Below are positions 1-7,553 of a DNA stretch of 64,000 bases, in pieces. A program made the position numbers and the translations under genes. Every line of letters begins with the position of its first letter. The stretch's first letter is position 1. The notes under the pieces are model-generated. The model worked only from the letters and a program-made list of their open reading frames with translations, did no database searches and was not told the DNA's origin. The stretch is from JADJOM01 sp046327715 (GTDB lineage Bacteria > Gemmatimonadota > Gemmatimonadetes > Gemmatimonadales > GWC2-71-9). The stretch lies in the NCBI GenBank assembly GCA_046327715.1, contig JAXLXY010000014.1:26070-90069 (forward strand). The letters run 5' to 3'.

Positions 1-1037
1 GCGATCCACGCCGAGTCGGCGCGACTGCGCCATTCGGCGGTGGTGGCGTCGAAGAGGTACACGGTGTCGCGCACCCGGGTCACCGCGTGGGTGTACATCG
101 GGGTTCGCAGCAGGAAGGTCTGCGCGTCCACCCGCACGGTGTCCACCGGGACGACCCGCTGGCTCGGGTCGGGGGCGCTGGTGTGGTCCGGCAGCGGTGC
201 GGGCAGCGGCCGCGCCAGCGCGGTCGCGGCCGGCACCGTGTCGGCGAGCGTCTCCGCCGGGGTCTGGGGCAGCCGCAGGTCGCGCCGCAGCTGCTCCACG
301 CCGTCGAGGTAGCGGACCGCCACCACCGGCAGCATCACGGGTCCCGCCTGCCACCAGGTGGCGTAGACGTACTCGGCCCGGACCTGGCCCCAGAGCGGGT
401 GCGGCTCGATCCGTTCGTACTTGACGGGCGCGCCGCTCCTGGCGTTCAGGTAGAGCCGCTCCCCCGCCACCCCGCGCGAGAGCACCACCCGCGGATAGTC
501 GCGGAAGCCGCAGTGCGCCACGACCGAGGCGGGGGCCCCGCGCCATTCCGCGAGGATGGCGAGCGGGTTGAGCGGGCGGGAGAGTTCGAACAGGCGGAAC
601 GCGGCCGGCGCCGGCACGAGGGTGGTGTCGCGCACGCCGAAGAGGGCGCGGGGCGTGCGGATCAGTGCGCGGCCCCGCCCGCCGCCGGGCACCAGGGTCA
701 CCGCCTGCTCCGCGCCGCTGACCGGTTCGAAGGTGAATTCGTAGGCCGTGGCGGACCCGATGAACGGCGGCACCATCCGGTCCGACTGGAAGAATTGCGC
801 GTCGCTCTCCGTGGCGGTGAACCGGAGCGCGGCGCGGAGCGTGGCGAGACCGGTGGCCTCGCCGGCCCGCGCCAGCCATGCGCCCCCGTCGCCGGAGGCC
901 GGGGTGCAGCGCTCCGCCTCGAGGCGATCCCGGCCCGGCCAGGGCTGCTGGGCGGCGAGCGGCGCCCCGACCAGCAGCAGGAAGAGCAACGTCGGCAGGG
1001 CGCGGCGGGGCGCGGGGTGAGGGGATCGGGCGGGCAT
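1..1037 (-). CDS. Secreted protein of unknown function, C-terminus beyond the window
   Basis: Reading the minus strand from an ATG at 1037 gives an uninterrupted frame of about 345 codons to the left edge, so the gene is truncated by the window. It is the only long sensible frame here. The N-terminus is a typical Sec signal: a basic start (MPARSPHPAPRR), a hydrophobic stretch, and cleavage near APLAAQQ. The body is a mixed hydrophilic domain rich in W, Y and charged residues. The last visible stretch (MYTHAVTRVRDTVYLFDA) would fit the start of a metal-dependent hydrolase fold, but no catalytic motif is inside the window. I do not recognise the family. It is divergent from the cupin gene at 1236, with 198 bp between them. 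Confidence 0.7.
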   Translation of the reverse strand, partial: MPARSPHPAPRRALPTLLFLLLVGAPLAAQQPWPGRDRLEAERCTPASGDGGAWLARAGEATGLATLRAALRFTATESDAQFFQSDRMVPPFIGSATAYEFTFEPVSGAEQAVTLVPGGGRGRALIRTPRALFGVRDTTLVPAPAAFRLFELSRPLNPLAILAEWRGAPASVVAHCGFRDYPRVVLSRGVAGERLYLNARSGAPVKYERIEPHPLWGQVRAEYVYATWWQAGPVMLPVVAVRYLDGVEQLRRDLRLPQTPAETLADTVPAATALARPLPAPLPDHTSAPDPSQRVVPVDTVRVDAQTFLLRTPMYTHAVTRVRDTVYLFDATTAEWRSRADSAWI

Positions 1038-1123
1038 CCAGGCTCCGTGGCTCGGGGTTCACCGCGCGCCCGGTGCGCGCGGTCCCGCCATGGTACGGGG
1101 CGCCACGCCGCGAGTGACGGCTG

Positions 1124-1160
1124 GTGGGGCGAGTCGCGGGGCGGCGGGGCGAGTCGCGGC
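1124..1160. repeat. Two tandem 18-bp direct repeats, 20-bp period
   Basis: GGTGGGGCGAGTCGCGGG at 1123-1140 is followed by GGCGGGGCGAGTCGCGGC at 1143-1160. The two share a 14-bp identical core, GGGGCGAGTCGCGG, at 1126-1139 and 1146-1159. The 20-bp spacing is close to two helical turns. The pair lies in the 198-bp gap between two divergent genes, where an operator would be expected. No regulator can be assigned. Confidence 0.55.
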
Positions 1161-1235
1161 AGGACCGCCCCGCCAGGCAATCCGGCGCGGGCCGGCCGGC
1201 GTACTCGCGTACCACCATCCGGGAGCGGCGCCGCC

Positions 1236-1883
1236 ATGCAACCTGATCCGACCCATCCGTGGTTCGAGAACCCGCGGGACGGACAGCGGGTGCGGGTCCT
1301 GGCGCTTCCCTCGCCGGAAGCGCCAGGGCGGTTCGTCCTCGAGTACGTCTACCGGCCCCACTCGGGCGAGCAGGCGGTGGCGCCGCACCTCCATCCCTGC
1401 GCCACCGAGACCTTCGAGATCCTCGCCGGGCGCGCGCGCTACCGCCTCGGCGGGGAGACCCGCGAGGCCGACGCCGGCGAACGGATCGCGATGCCACCCG
1501 GCATCCCGCACGTGCACCCGTGGAGCATCGGGGACGCGCCGCTCCACGTGCGCCAGACCGGCGAGACCGCACCGGCCGACCCCCGTGGCATCCGGGCCAG
1601 CATCCAGGCCCAGATCACGATCTTCGGCCTGGCGGCCGCCGGCCGGGTGAATGCGGCGGGCCTGCCCGGGCTGCTGCAGCTCGCGGTGCTGGTCGACGAG
1701 GCCATGCCCGCCACCTACCTGGCCGGCCCGCCGCGCCTGGTGCAGCGGGTGCTCTTCGGCCTGCTGGGCGGGCTCGGGCGGCTGGCGGGCTACCGCGCCG
1801 GGTATCCCGCGTACGGACTGGTCACCGCGGCGGGTGTGCGAGCCCCCGAGCGCCCCGCGGCCCCGCGCCTCGCCGAGGAGTAG
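1236..1883 (+). CDS. Cupin-domain protein
   Basis: This 215-aa protein starts at the ATG at 1236. A frame open as far upstream as 87 is only a lack of stop codons opposite the minus-strand gene. Residues about 25-110 form a cupin barrel. Motif 1 is HLHPCATETFEIL, with the expected His and Glu metal ligands. Motif 2 ends in PPGIPHVHPW, which supplies the second His. The C-terminal half (about 120-200) is more hydrophobic and Leu/Gly/Ala-rich, with no assignable domain. Cupins of this size include sugar-binding proteins and small-molecule oxygenases or isomerases, and the sequence does not distinguish them. Another cupin gene follows 32 bp downstream. Confidence 0.8.
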   Translation: MQPDPTHPWFENPRDGQRVRVLALPSPEAPGRFVLEYVYRPHSGEQAVAPHLHPCATETFEILAGRARYRLGGETREADAGERIAMPPGIPHVHPWSIGDAPLHVRQTGETAPADPRGIRASIQAQITIFGLAAAGRVNAAGLPGLLQLAVLVDEAMPATYLAGPPRLVQRVLFGLLGGLGRLAGYRAGYPAYGLVTAAGVRAPERPAAPRLAEE

Positions 1884-1903
1884 CCCACCGCGCCGGGGCG
1901 GCT

Positions 1904-1915
1904 TATGCTATCTGT
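1904..1915 (+). promoter_or_regulatory. Candidate -10 box of a leaderless transcript
   Basis: TATGCT at 1904-1909 is followed by exactly six bases and then the ATG at 1916. A transcript starting 6-7 nt after the -10 box would begin at the start codon. No Shine-Dalgarno sequence and no recognisable -35 box are present. Confidence 0.35.
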
Positions 1916-2302
1916 ATGCCGCTCCCCACGCCGACGAACCTCCGCGACGAACTGGGCCAGGTGCGGGACCACTGGTCCCCGCGCGTCATCGCCGCACTGA
2001 ACGGGCAGTACCTCAAGGTCGTGAAGGTCCAGGGGGAGTTCGTCTGGCACCAGCATGATGCCGAGGACGAACTCTTCCTCATCATCAAGGGCTCGCTGCG
2101 GATCCAGTTCGGCGAGGGCGACGTGGTGCTGCGCGAGGGCGAGTGCCTGGTGGTGCCGCGCGGGGTACGGCATCGCCCGGTAGCGGAGGAGGAGTGCTGG
2201 CTGGCCCTGTTCGAGCCGGCGGAGACCGCGCACACGGGCGAGGTGCAGACCGACCGCACCCGCACCCTGGCGGACCAGACGGCGCACCTGCGGTCGCCGT
2301 GA
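1916..2302 (+). CDS. Small cupin protein (mannose-6-phosphate-isomerase-like)
   Basis: This is a single-domain cupin of 128 aa. Motif 1 is FVWHQHDAEDELFLIIKG (two His and one Glu ligand) and motif 2 ends VVPRGVRHRPVA (third His), so the metal site looks intact. The length is normal for stand-alone cupins of the 2-family. The protein is soluble with no signal peptide. Its stop codon overlaps the GTG start of the DinB-like gene (GTGA at 2299-2302), so the two are probably translationally coupled. The start at 1916 has no ribosome-binding site but a -10-like box just upstream. The substrate is unknown. Confidence 0.82.
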   Translation: MPLPTPTNLRDELGQVRDHWSPRVIAALNGQYLKVVKVQGEFVWHQHDAEDELFLIIKGSLRIQFGEGDVVLREGECLVVPRGVRHRPVAEEECWLALFEPAETAHTGEVQTDRTRTLADQTAHLRSP

Positions 2303-2835
2303 CGGCCACCGCCCCCACCGACGGCTGGGGCGCGCTGCAGGCGGACCACGTCGCCTCGCTCGCGGCCTTCCGCGCGGCCGCCGCGGAGTACCCGCCCGAG
2401 CGCTGGGACGCGCCGCTCGCGCCCGGCAAGTGGACCCCGGCGCAGGTGGCGGAACACCTGCGGCTCTCCTACGAGGTGCTGGGGCGGGAGCTGGCGGGCG
2501 GAGCGGGCCTGCGGCCCCGGACGCCGTGGTGGCTGCGGCCGCTGCTGCGCCTGCGGATCCTGCCGGGCATCCTGCGCCACGGCCGGATCCCGGCCCATGC
2601 CCGGGCCCCGCGCGAGGTGCAGCCGGGCGATGGGCCGTTCCCCCGTGAGGCGGTGCTGGCCGCGCTCGCGACCGGCGCCGCCGCGGCGGACGCCGCGCTG
2701 ACGTCGCGTCACGCCCGGGGCAGCTACGGCGTGACGCATCATGTCTTCGGGCGGTTGTCGCCGGAGGAGGCGCTGCGCTTCCTCGCGGTCCACAACCGGC
2801 ACCACACGGCGCAGCTCCTGGGCCCTGGGCACTGA
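2299..2835 (+). CDS. DinB-like (DUF1569/DinB_2) family protein
   Basis: This four-helix protein of 178 aa belongs to the DinB/YfiT putative metalloenzyme superfamily. The evidence is the N-terminal WTPAQVAEHLRLSYEVL segment with its metal-ligand His, and the C-terminal HNRHHTAQL motif supplying two more His. Members often act as thiol transferases (bacillithiol or mycothiol dependent), but many are uncharacterised. I chose the GTG at 2299 because it overlaps the previous stop as GTGA and leaves the conserved helix near the N-terminus. Longer frames upstream are only shadows of the cupin gene. It has no signal peptide and is probably cytoplasmic. Confidence 0.75.
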   Translation: MTATAPTDGWGALQADHVASLAAFRAAAAEYPPERWDAPLAPGKWTPAQVAEHLRLSYEVLGRELAGGAGLRPRTPWWLRPLLRLRILPGILRHGRIPAHARAPREVQPGDGPFPREAVLAALATGAAAADAALTSRHARGSYGVTHHVFGRLSPEEALRFLAVHNRHHTAQLLGPGH

Positions 2836-2862
2836 GGGCTCCACTCCTTTCGCGAGCGTGCC

Positions 2863-3534
2863 ATGTTCGTCGGCCACCTGGCGCTGGGCTTCGCGGCCAA
2901 GCGGGCCAGCCCCACCACTCCCCTCCCCTGGTTCATCGCGGCGGTGACCGCGCTCGACCTGGTCTGGCCCTTCTTCCTGCTCGCCGGGGTGGAGCAGGTG
3001 CAGATCCGTCCCGGCGCGACCGCCTTCACTCCGCTGGTGTTCGAGTCGTACCCGTGGTCGCACAGCCTGGTGATGGCGGTGGCGTGGGGCGCGCTGCTGG
3101 CCGGGCTGGCGCGGAGCCGGGGCGTGGACCGGCGGGCGCTCGGCGTGCTGGCGCTGCTCGTGGTGAGCCACTGGGTGCTCGACGTCATCACCCACGCCCC
3201 GGACCTGCCGCTGTGGCCGGGCCCCTCACCGCGGTTCGGGCTGTCACTGTGGAATTCGCTGGCCGGGACCTACCTGGTCGAGGGGCTGCTGTGGGCGGCC
3301 GGCCTCGCCATGTACCTGCGGGCGACCGTCACCCGGAGCCGCGCGGGGCACCTGGCGTTGTGGTCCTTCGTCCTGGTGTGCACCGGGATGTGGGCGGCGG
3401 GACCCTTCGGGCCGCCACCGCCCTCCGTGACCGGGCTCGCGGTGTTCGCCCTGATCGGCTGGATCGTGGTCCCCTGGGCCTGGTGGATCGAGACCACCCG
3501 GGGGCTCCGGACCCTGCCCGGAGGGCGCCCATGA
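2863..3534 (+). CDS. Membrane-bound metal-dependent hydrolase-like protein (YdjM/LexA-binding family)
   Basis: This integral membrane protein of 223 aa has about six hydrophobic segments. It carries the signature His/Asp positions of the YdjM-type family: an N-terminal MFVGHLALG, then YPWSHSL near residue 63-69, and SHWVLDVITHAPDLPL near residue 106-121. In the family these residues are thought to form a metal site within the membrane, but no reaction is established. No Shine-Dalgarno is obvious. The stop overlaps the next ATG (ATGA at 3531-3534), so it is co-translated with the Cys-rich gene. Confidence 0.72.
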   Translation: MFVGHLALGFAAKRASPTTPLPWFIAAVTALDLVWPFFLLAGVEQVQIRPGATAFTPLVFESYPWSHSLVMAVAWGALLAGLARSRGVDRRALGVLALLVVSHWVLDVITHAPDLPLWPGPSPRFGLSLWNSLAGTYLVEGLLWAAGLAMYLRATVTRSRAGHLALWSFVLVCTGMWAAGPFGPPPPSVTGLAVFALIGWIVVPWAWWIETTRGLRTLPGGRP

Positions 3535-3989
3535 ACATCCGGGAGTTGCTGGCCTCGATGAAACCGGCCCGCACCGAGTTCCACTGGGACCCCTGCTGCT
3601 TCTGCGGCCAGCCGATCCGCGTCGCCGACGGTGACCCGTGCCGGCTCAGCTTCGAGCGCGGCACGGAGGCACGGGACCGGCTGGCCAGCGAGTACTTCTG
3701 CCACGCCTCCTGCTTCCAGGCGCACCTCGACGAGGGGCTCCGCACCCCGCTCGGCGCCACGGTGGAGCGCCGCCCCGACGGAACCATCACCAATGCCGCC
3801 GGACTCACCGCCGATCACCTGACCCACCAGCGGGTCCTCTGTCCGGCATGCGGCGAGAAGGCCTTCGCGCGCTGGCCGGAGGGCTGGGATGCCCACGCGG
3901 CGCACCGCTGCGCCGGACTCACCGCCGAGGGGCCGGAGCTCCGCAAGGCAGAATTCAAGCAGCGGTTCGCCGCGCTGTTCCAGGGCTAG
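3531..3989 (+). CDS. Hypothetical protein with two Cys-rich zinc-ribbon-like sites
   Basis: This is a soluble protein of 152 aa that I do not recognise as a family. Two Cys clusters are visible. The first combines CCFCGQPI near residue 20 with a later CHASC near residue 57-61. The second is LCPACG near residue 104, with HRC about 25 residues later. The spacing suggests two structural zinc sites rather than a redox centre. It overlaps the upstream membrane gene by ATGA and is followed after 9 bp by a GNAT gene, so it probably belongs to a small co-transcribed group. Nothing in the sequence identifies a partner or substrate. Confidence 0.6.
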   Translation: MNIRELLASMKPARTEFHWDPCCFCGQPIRVADGDPCRLSFERGTEARDRLASEYFCHASCFQAHLDEGLRTPLGATVERRPDGTITNAAGLTADHLTHQRVLCPACGEKAFARWPEGWDAHAAHRCAGLTAEGPELRKAEFKQRFAALFQG

Positions 3990-3998
3990 GGCGCGGGG

Positions 3999-4493
3999 AT
4001 GCCGATGCCACTCCTCATCCGGCGGGCCACCGTCGCCGACGCCCGGGAGATTGCGACCCACCGGGCCCTGATGTTCCACGAGATGGGCCAGCTTCCCGAG
4101 GCCGCCCTGCCGGCGCTGGTGGCGCAGACCGAGGCCCTGCTCGAGCCGATGCTCGCCACCGGGGAGTACGTCGGGTGGCTCGCGGCGCCCGCGGATGATC
4201 CGCCGGCCATCGCGGGTGGCGCTGGGGCCCAGCGGCGCCAGGTGCTGCCCCACCCGGACGGTTCGGGTGGGGTGGCGGCGGGGCGGCACGCGATCGTCCT
4301 CAACGTCTGGACCGAGCCCCGCTGGCGCCGGCAGGGCGTGGCGGTCCGCCTGATGGAGGCGGTGCTCGCCTGGGCCCGGGAGGAGCGGCTGGACCGCCTG
4401 GTGCTCCACGCCTCGGATGCCGGCCGCCCCCTCTACGAGCGGCTCGGGTTCGTCCGGACCAATGAGATGCGCTACTCCCGCCCCCTCCGCTGA
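3999..4493 (+). CDS. GNAT family N-acetyltransferase
   Basis: This 164-aa protein has a complete GNAT fold. The N-terminal strand and helix read LLIRRATVADAREIA, and the acetyl-CoA pyrophosphate loop is the WRRQGVAVRLMEAVL segment near residue 109-123 (canonical R/Q-x-x-G-x-G/A with one substitution). The C-terminal LYERLGFVRTNEM is typical of small-substrate acetyltransferases. It likely transfers acetyl from acetyl-CoA to an amine, but the acceptor cannot be read from sequence. A second in-frame ATG two codons downstream (4005) is an equally good start. It is the last gene of the small-gene cluster. Confidence 0.8.
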   Translation: MPMPLLIRRATVADAREIATHRALMFHEMGQLPEAALPALVAQTEALLEPMLATGEYVGWLAAPADDPPAIAGGAGAQRRQVLPHPDGSGGVAAGRHAIVLNVWTEPRWRRQGVAVRLMEAVLAWAREERLDRLVLHASDAGRPLYERLGFVRTNEMRYSRPLR

Positions 4494-4622
4494 CCGCCAG
4501 GACCGGCCCCACCCTGCAACCCTTTCGGCCACCGGGCGGTCCAACCTGAAACCCGGGGCGGCCCGCCGCAGTCATGTCCGGGAGCCCGAACCCGACATCC
4601 GTTCCCCCTCGACGAGCCCTCG

Positions 4623-7115
4623 ATGCAACACCTCAAGCTCGCGTTCCGGACCCTGCTCCGGACCCCCTTCGTCACTGCCGTCGCGGTGCTGTCCCTGGCC
4701 CTCGGGATCGGCGCGAACGCCGCGATCTACTCCCTCTTCGACCAGATGCTGCTGCGGCCGCTGCCGGTGCCGGCCCCGGAGCAGCTGATCCGCCTGACGG
4801 CCCCGGGCCCCAATCCGGGGTCGCAGTCGTGCAACCAGGCGGGGGGATGCGACGAGATCTTCAGCTACCAGATGTTCCGGGACCTGGAGCGGGGCCAGAC
4901 GGTGCTGACCGGCCTGGCCGCCCACGTGCTGTTCGGGGCGAGCCTCTCGTACAAGAATGAGCCGCTCACCGGCGACGGGGTGCTCATCTCCGGCTCCTAC
5001 TTCCCCACCCTGCAGCTGACCCCGGCGCTGGGCCGCTTGATCGGCCCGGGCGAGGATGCGACCATCGGCGGCCACTCGGTGGCCGTGCTCTCGTACAGCT
5101 ACTGGCAGGCGCACTTTGCCTCGGACCCCGGGGTCGTGGGGCAGACGCTGGTGGTCAACGGCAAGCCGCTCGAGATCATCGGGGTGGCGCCGCGCGGCTT
5201 CGAGGGCACCACGCTCGGCGCGCGTCCGCTGGTGTACGTGCCGCTCACCATGCGCGAGGCCCTGCTGGGCTACGGCGGCTTCGACAACCGGCGGAGCTAC
5301 TGGGCCTACGTCTTCGGGCGACTCAAGCCCGGGGTGTCGCTGGAGCAGGCGAGCGCGGCGCTCAACGGGCTGTACACCCCGATCCTGGCCGACGTCGAGG
5401 CCCCGCTGCAGACGGGCATGAGCGACGCCACGATGGTCCGCTTCAAGGCCAAGCAGATCGGCGTCCTGCCGGGGCGGCAGGGGCAGAGCTCGGTCCACGA
5501 CGAGGCGCGGACCCCGCTCTACATGCTCTTCGGGGTGACGGGCGTGGTGCTGCTCATCGCCTGCGCCAACATCGCGAACCTGCTGCTGGCCCGGGGCGCG
5601 GGGCGCGCCACCGAGATGGGCGTGCGGCTGGCGCTCGGCGCGGGACGGCGCCAGCTGGTGACGCAGCTGCTGACGGAGGCGGTGCTGCTGGCGCTGCTGG
5701 GCGGCGCGACCAGCCTCCTGGTGGCGCGCTGGACCCTCGACGGCATCTCCTCGCTGCTCCCCTCCGAGGCCACCCTGGCGCTGCAGTTCACGCTGCAGCC
5801 CTCGGTGCTGGGCTTCGCGGCGCTCATGTCGGTGGCCACGGGCCTCATCTTCGGCCTCTTCCCGGCGCTGCACAGCACCCGGGCCGACCTCATCACCAGC
5901 ATCCGCGCCGGCGCGGGCCAGATCCTGGGCCACCGGGGCGCGGCGCGCTTCCGCATGGGGCTGGTGACGGCGCAGATCGCGCTGGCGTCGGGCCTCCTCA
6001 TCTGCGCGGGCCTCTTCCTCAAGAGCCTGGTCAACGTGACCCGGGTGGACCTGGGCGCCAAGGTAGACCACGTGGTCACCTTTGCGCTGAGCCCCTCGCG
6101 CACGGGGTACGACAGCCTGGCCTCCGCCCAGCTGTACGAGCGGGTGGAGCGGGAGCTGGCGACGCTGCCCGGCGTCACCGGGGTCACCAGCGCGATGGTG
6201 CCGCTGCTCGCCGGCAGCAACTGGGGCACCGACGTGCACGTGCAGGGGTTCCCGAGCGGGCCCGACGTCGACAACAACTCGCGGCTCAACCGGGTCGGGG
6301 CCGGGTACTTCTCGCTGTTCGGCATGCCCCTGCTGGCGGGGCGCGAGTTCACCGACGCCGACCGCCTGGGCGGGGCCCGGGTGGCGGTGGTGAACGAGGC
6401 GTTCGCCAAGAAGTTCAACCTGGGCAAGGACGCCGTGGGCAAGTTCATGTCGGAGAACGGGGCCGACTCGCTCAACATCGAGATCGTCGGCCTGGTGCAG
6501 AACGCCAAGTACAGTGACGTGAAGGACGAGATCCCGCCGCTCTTCTTCACGCCGTGGCGGCAGGACGGCAACGTCTGGGGGCTCAACTTCTACGTCCGGA
6601 GCGCCGTGCCGCCGGAGCAGCTGCTCAAGGTGATCCCGCCGCTGATGAAGCGCATCGACCCCGGGCTCCCGATCGAGGAGCTCAAGACTATGCCGCAGCA
6701 GATCCGGGAGAACATCTTCCTGGACCGGATGATCAGCATCCTGTCCACCGCCTTCGCGACGCTGGCCACGCTGCTGGCCGCGGTGGGGCTCTACGGGGTG
6801 CTCGCCTACACCGTGGCCCAGCGCACCCGGGAGATCGGGGTGCGCATGGCCCTCGGCGCCGACGCCGGCGCGGTGCGGCAGCTGGTCCTGCGGCAGGTGG
6901 GCGTGATGGTGGCGGTCGGCGGGACCCTCGGGACGCTCGCCGCCCTGGGCGCGGGATACGCGGCGCGCTCGCTGCTCTACGGCATGCAGGGCCACGATCC
7001 CCTGGTCTTCGTGGCGTCGCTGCTCACCCTCACCGCCGTGGCCCTGGGCGCGGGCTACCTGCCGGCGCGCCGGGCCAGCCGGGTCGACCCGATGCAGGCG
7101 CTGCGCTACGAGTAG
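4623..7115 (+). CDS. ADOP-type FtsX/MacB-like duplicated permease
   Basis: This is an 830-aa protein with the architecture of Acidobacteria-style duplicated orphan permeases. An N-terminal TM helix (TPFVTAVAVLSLALGIGAN) is followed by a MacB periplasmic core domain (about 50-270), and a FtsX permease block near residues 290-420 (LLIACANIANLLLARGAGR). A second periplasmic core spans about 450-670, and the last FtsX block reaches the end (VGLYGVLAYTVAQRTREIGVRMALG). There is no ATPase gene beside it, as is usual for this family. These proteins are presumed to work with a distant ATPase in efflux or envelope mechanotransmission, and no substrate is known. Its TAG stop lies in the arm of a hairpin shared with the convergent lipoprotein gene. 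Confidence 0.88.
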   Translation: MQHLKLAFRTLLRTPFVTAVAVLSLALGIGANAAIYSLFDQMLLRPLPVPAPEQLIRLTAPGPNPGSQSCNQAGGCDEIFSYQMFRDLERGQTVLTGLAAHVLFGASLSYKNEPLTGDGVLISGSYFPTLQLTPALGRLIGPGEDATIGGHSVAVLSYSYWQAHFASDPGVVGQTLVVNGKPLEIIGVAPRGFEGTTLGARPLVYVPLTMREALLGYGGFDNRRSYWAYVFGRLKPGVSLEQASAALNGLYTPILADVEAPLQTGMSDATMVRFKAKQIGVLPGRQGQSSVHDEARTPLYMLFGVTGVVLLIACANIANLLLARGAGRATEMGVRLALGAGRRQLVTQLLTEAVLLALLGGATSLLVARWTLDGISSLLPSEATLALQFTLQPSVLGFAALMSVATGLIFGLFPALHSTRADLITSIRAGAGQILGHRGAARFRMGLVTAQIALASGLLICAGLFLKSLVNVTRVDLGAKVDHVVTFALSPSRTGYDSLASAQLYERVERELATLPGVTGVTSAMVPLLAGSNWGTDVHVQGFPSGPDVDNNSRLNRVGAGYFSLFGMPLLAGREFTDADRLGGARVAVVNEAFAKKFNLGKDAVGKFMSENGADSLNIEIVGLVQNAKYSDVKDEIPPLFFTPWRQDGNVWGLNFYVRSAVPPEQLLKVIPPLMKRIDPGLPIEELKTMPQQIRENIFLDRMISILSTAFATLATLLAAVGLYGVLAYTVAQRTREIGVRMALGADAGAVRQLVLRQVGVMVAVGGTLGTLAALGAGYAARSLLYGMQGHDPLVFVASLLTLTAVALGAGYLPARRASRVDPMQALRYE

Positions 7116-7133
7116 GCGGCGCGCCGCCGCCTA
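7113..7133. terminator. Hairpin spanning two convergent stop codons
   Basis: TAGGCGGC (7113-7120), a 5-nt loop and GCCGCCTA (7126-7133) form a perfect 8-bp GC stem. The left arm begins with the TAG stop of the plus-strand permease, and the right arm ends with the CTA that is the TAG stop of the minus-strand lipoprotein. There is no U-tract in either direction, so it may slow elongation rather than act as a classic terminator. Confidence 0.45.
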
Positions 7134-7553
7134 GCGGGCCGAGTCGGCGGCGGCCAGCACCCGGCGGATGTCCTCGGTCCACCCGGGGGCATCCTCCGGC
7201 GGGCGGAACGACCAGCTCACCCGGGACTGGCCGCTCCCGGAGCTGATCACCACGCGATCCCCCTCCCGCCGCACCGCGTTCTCCTTCCGGCTCGCCGGGG
7301 TGAGGTCGAGCCCCACCTTGCCGTTCTTGTGGACGAAGACCGTCCGCGCCGTGACGATGATCGACGCGTCGCGGTCCTCCCAGCGGTTGCCCCGCGTGCT
7401 GCGCGAGTAGTAGGTGTAGCGGAACACCTGGTCGTCGGCGCGGCGCACCACGCCCTCGGCCTGGAACCGCGCCTCGAGGTCCGCGGGCAGGGTGGCGGTG
7501 GACTGGCCGCACCCGAGCAGCAGCGCGGCGGCAAGCAGCAGGCGGTGCCTCAC
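7131..7553 (-). CDS. Small lipoprotein of unknown function
   Basis: This 140-aa protein starts at a GTG at 7553 that overlaps the antiporter stop (GTGA). The N-terminus MRHRLLLAAALLLGC carries a lipobox, with Cys15 as the lipidation site. The mature part is a beta-rich domain containing a WEDRDASIIVTARTVFVHKNG stretch, and its end is Arg/Ala rich. I do not recognise a family. Overlap with the antiporter gene suggests a shared transcript and perhaps a periplasmic accessory role, but that is inference from position only. It is the last gene of the long minus-strand series that starts at argG. Confidence 0.7.
   Translation of the reverse strand: MRHRLLLAAALLLGCGQSTATLPADLEARFQAEGVVRRADDQVFRYTYYSRSTRGNRWEDRDASIIVTARTVFVHKNGKVGLDLTPASRKENAVRREGDRVVISSGSGQSRVSWSFRPPEDAPGWTEDIRRVLAAADSAR

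Noticed and set aside
87..1235. Large plus-strand open frame upstream of the cupin gene
   Set aside because: It is the non-coding strand of the minus-strand secreted gene. The translation is low-complexity Gly/Arg/Ala/Pro sequence, and the cupin start at 1236 fits better.
4572..6995. 807-aa minus-strand frame opposite the orphan permease
   Set aside because: The composition is Gly/Arg/His/Gln-rich with no recognisable domain, which is a high-GC antisense shadow. The plus strand encodes a clear FtsX/MacB permease.
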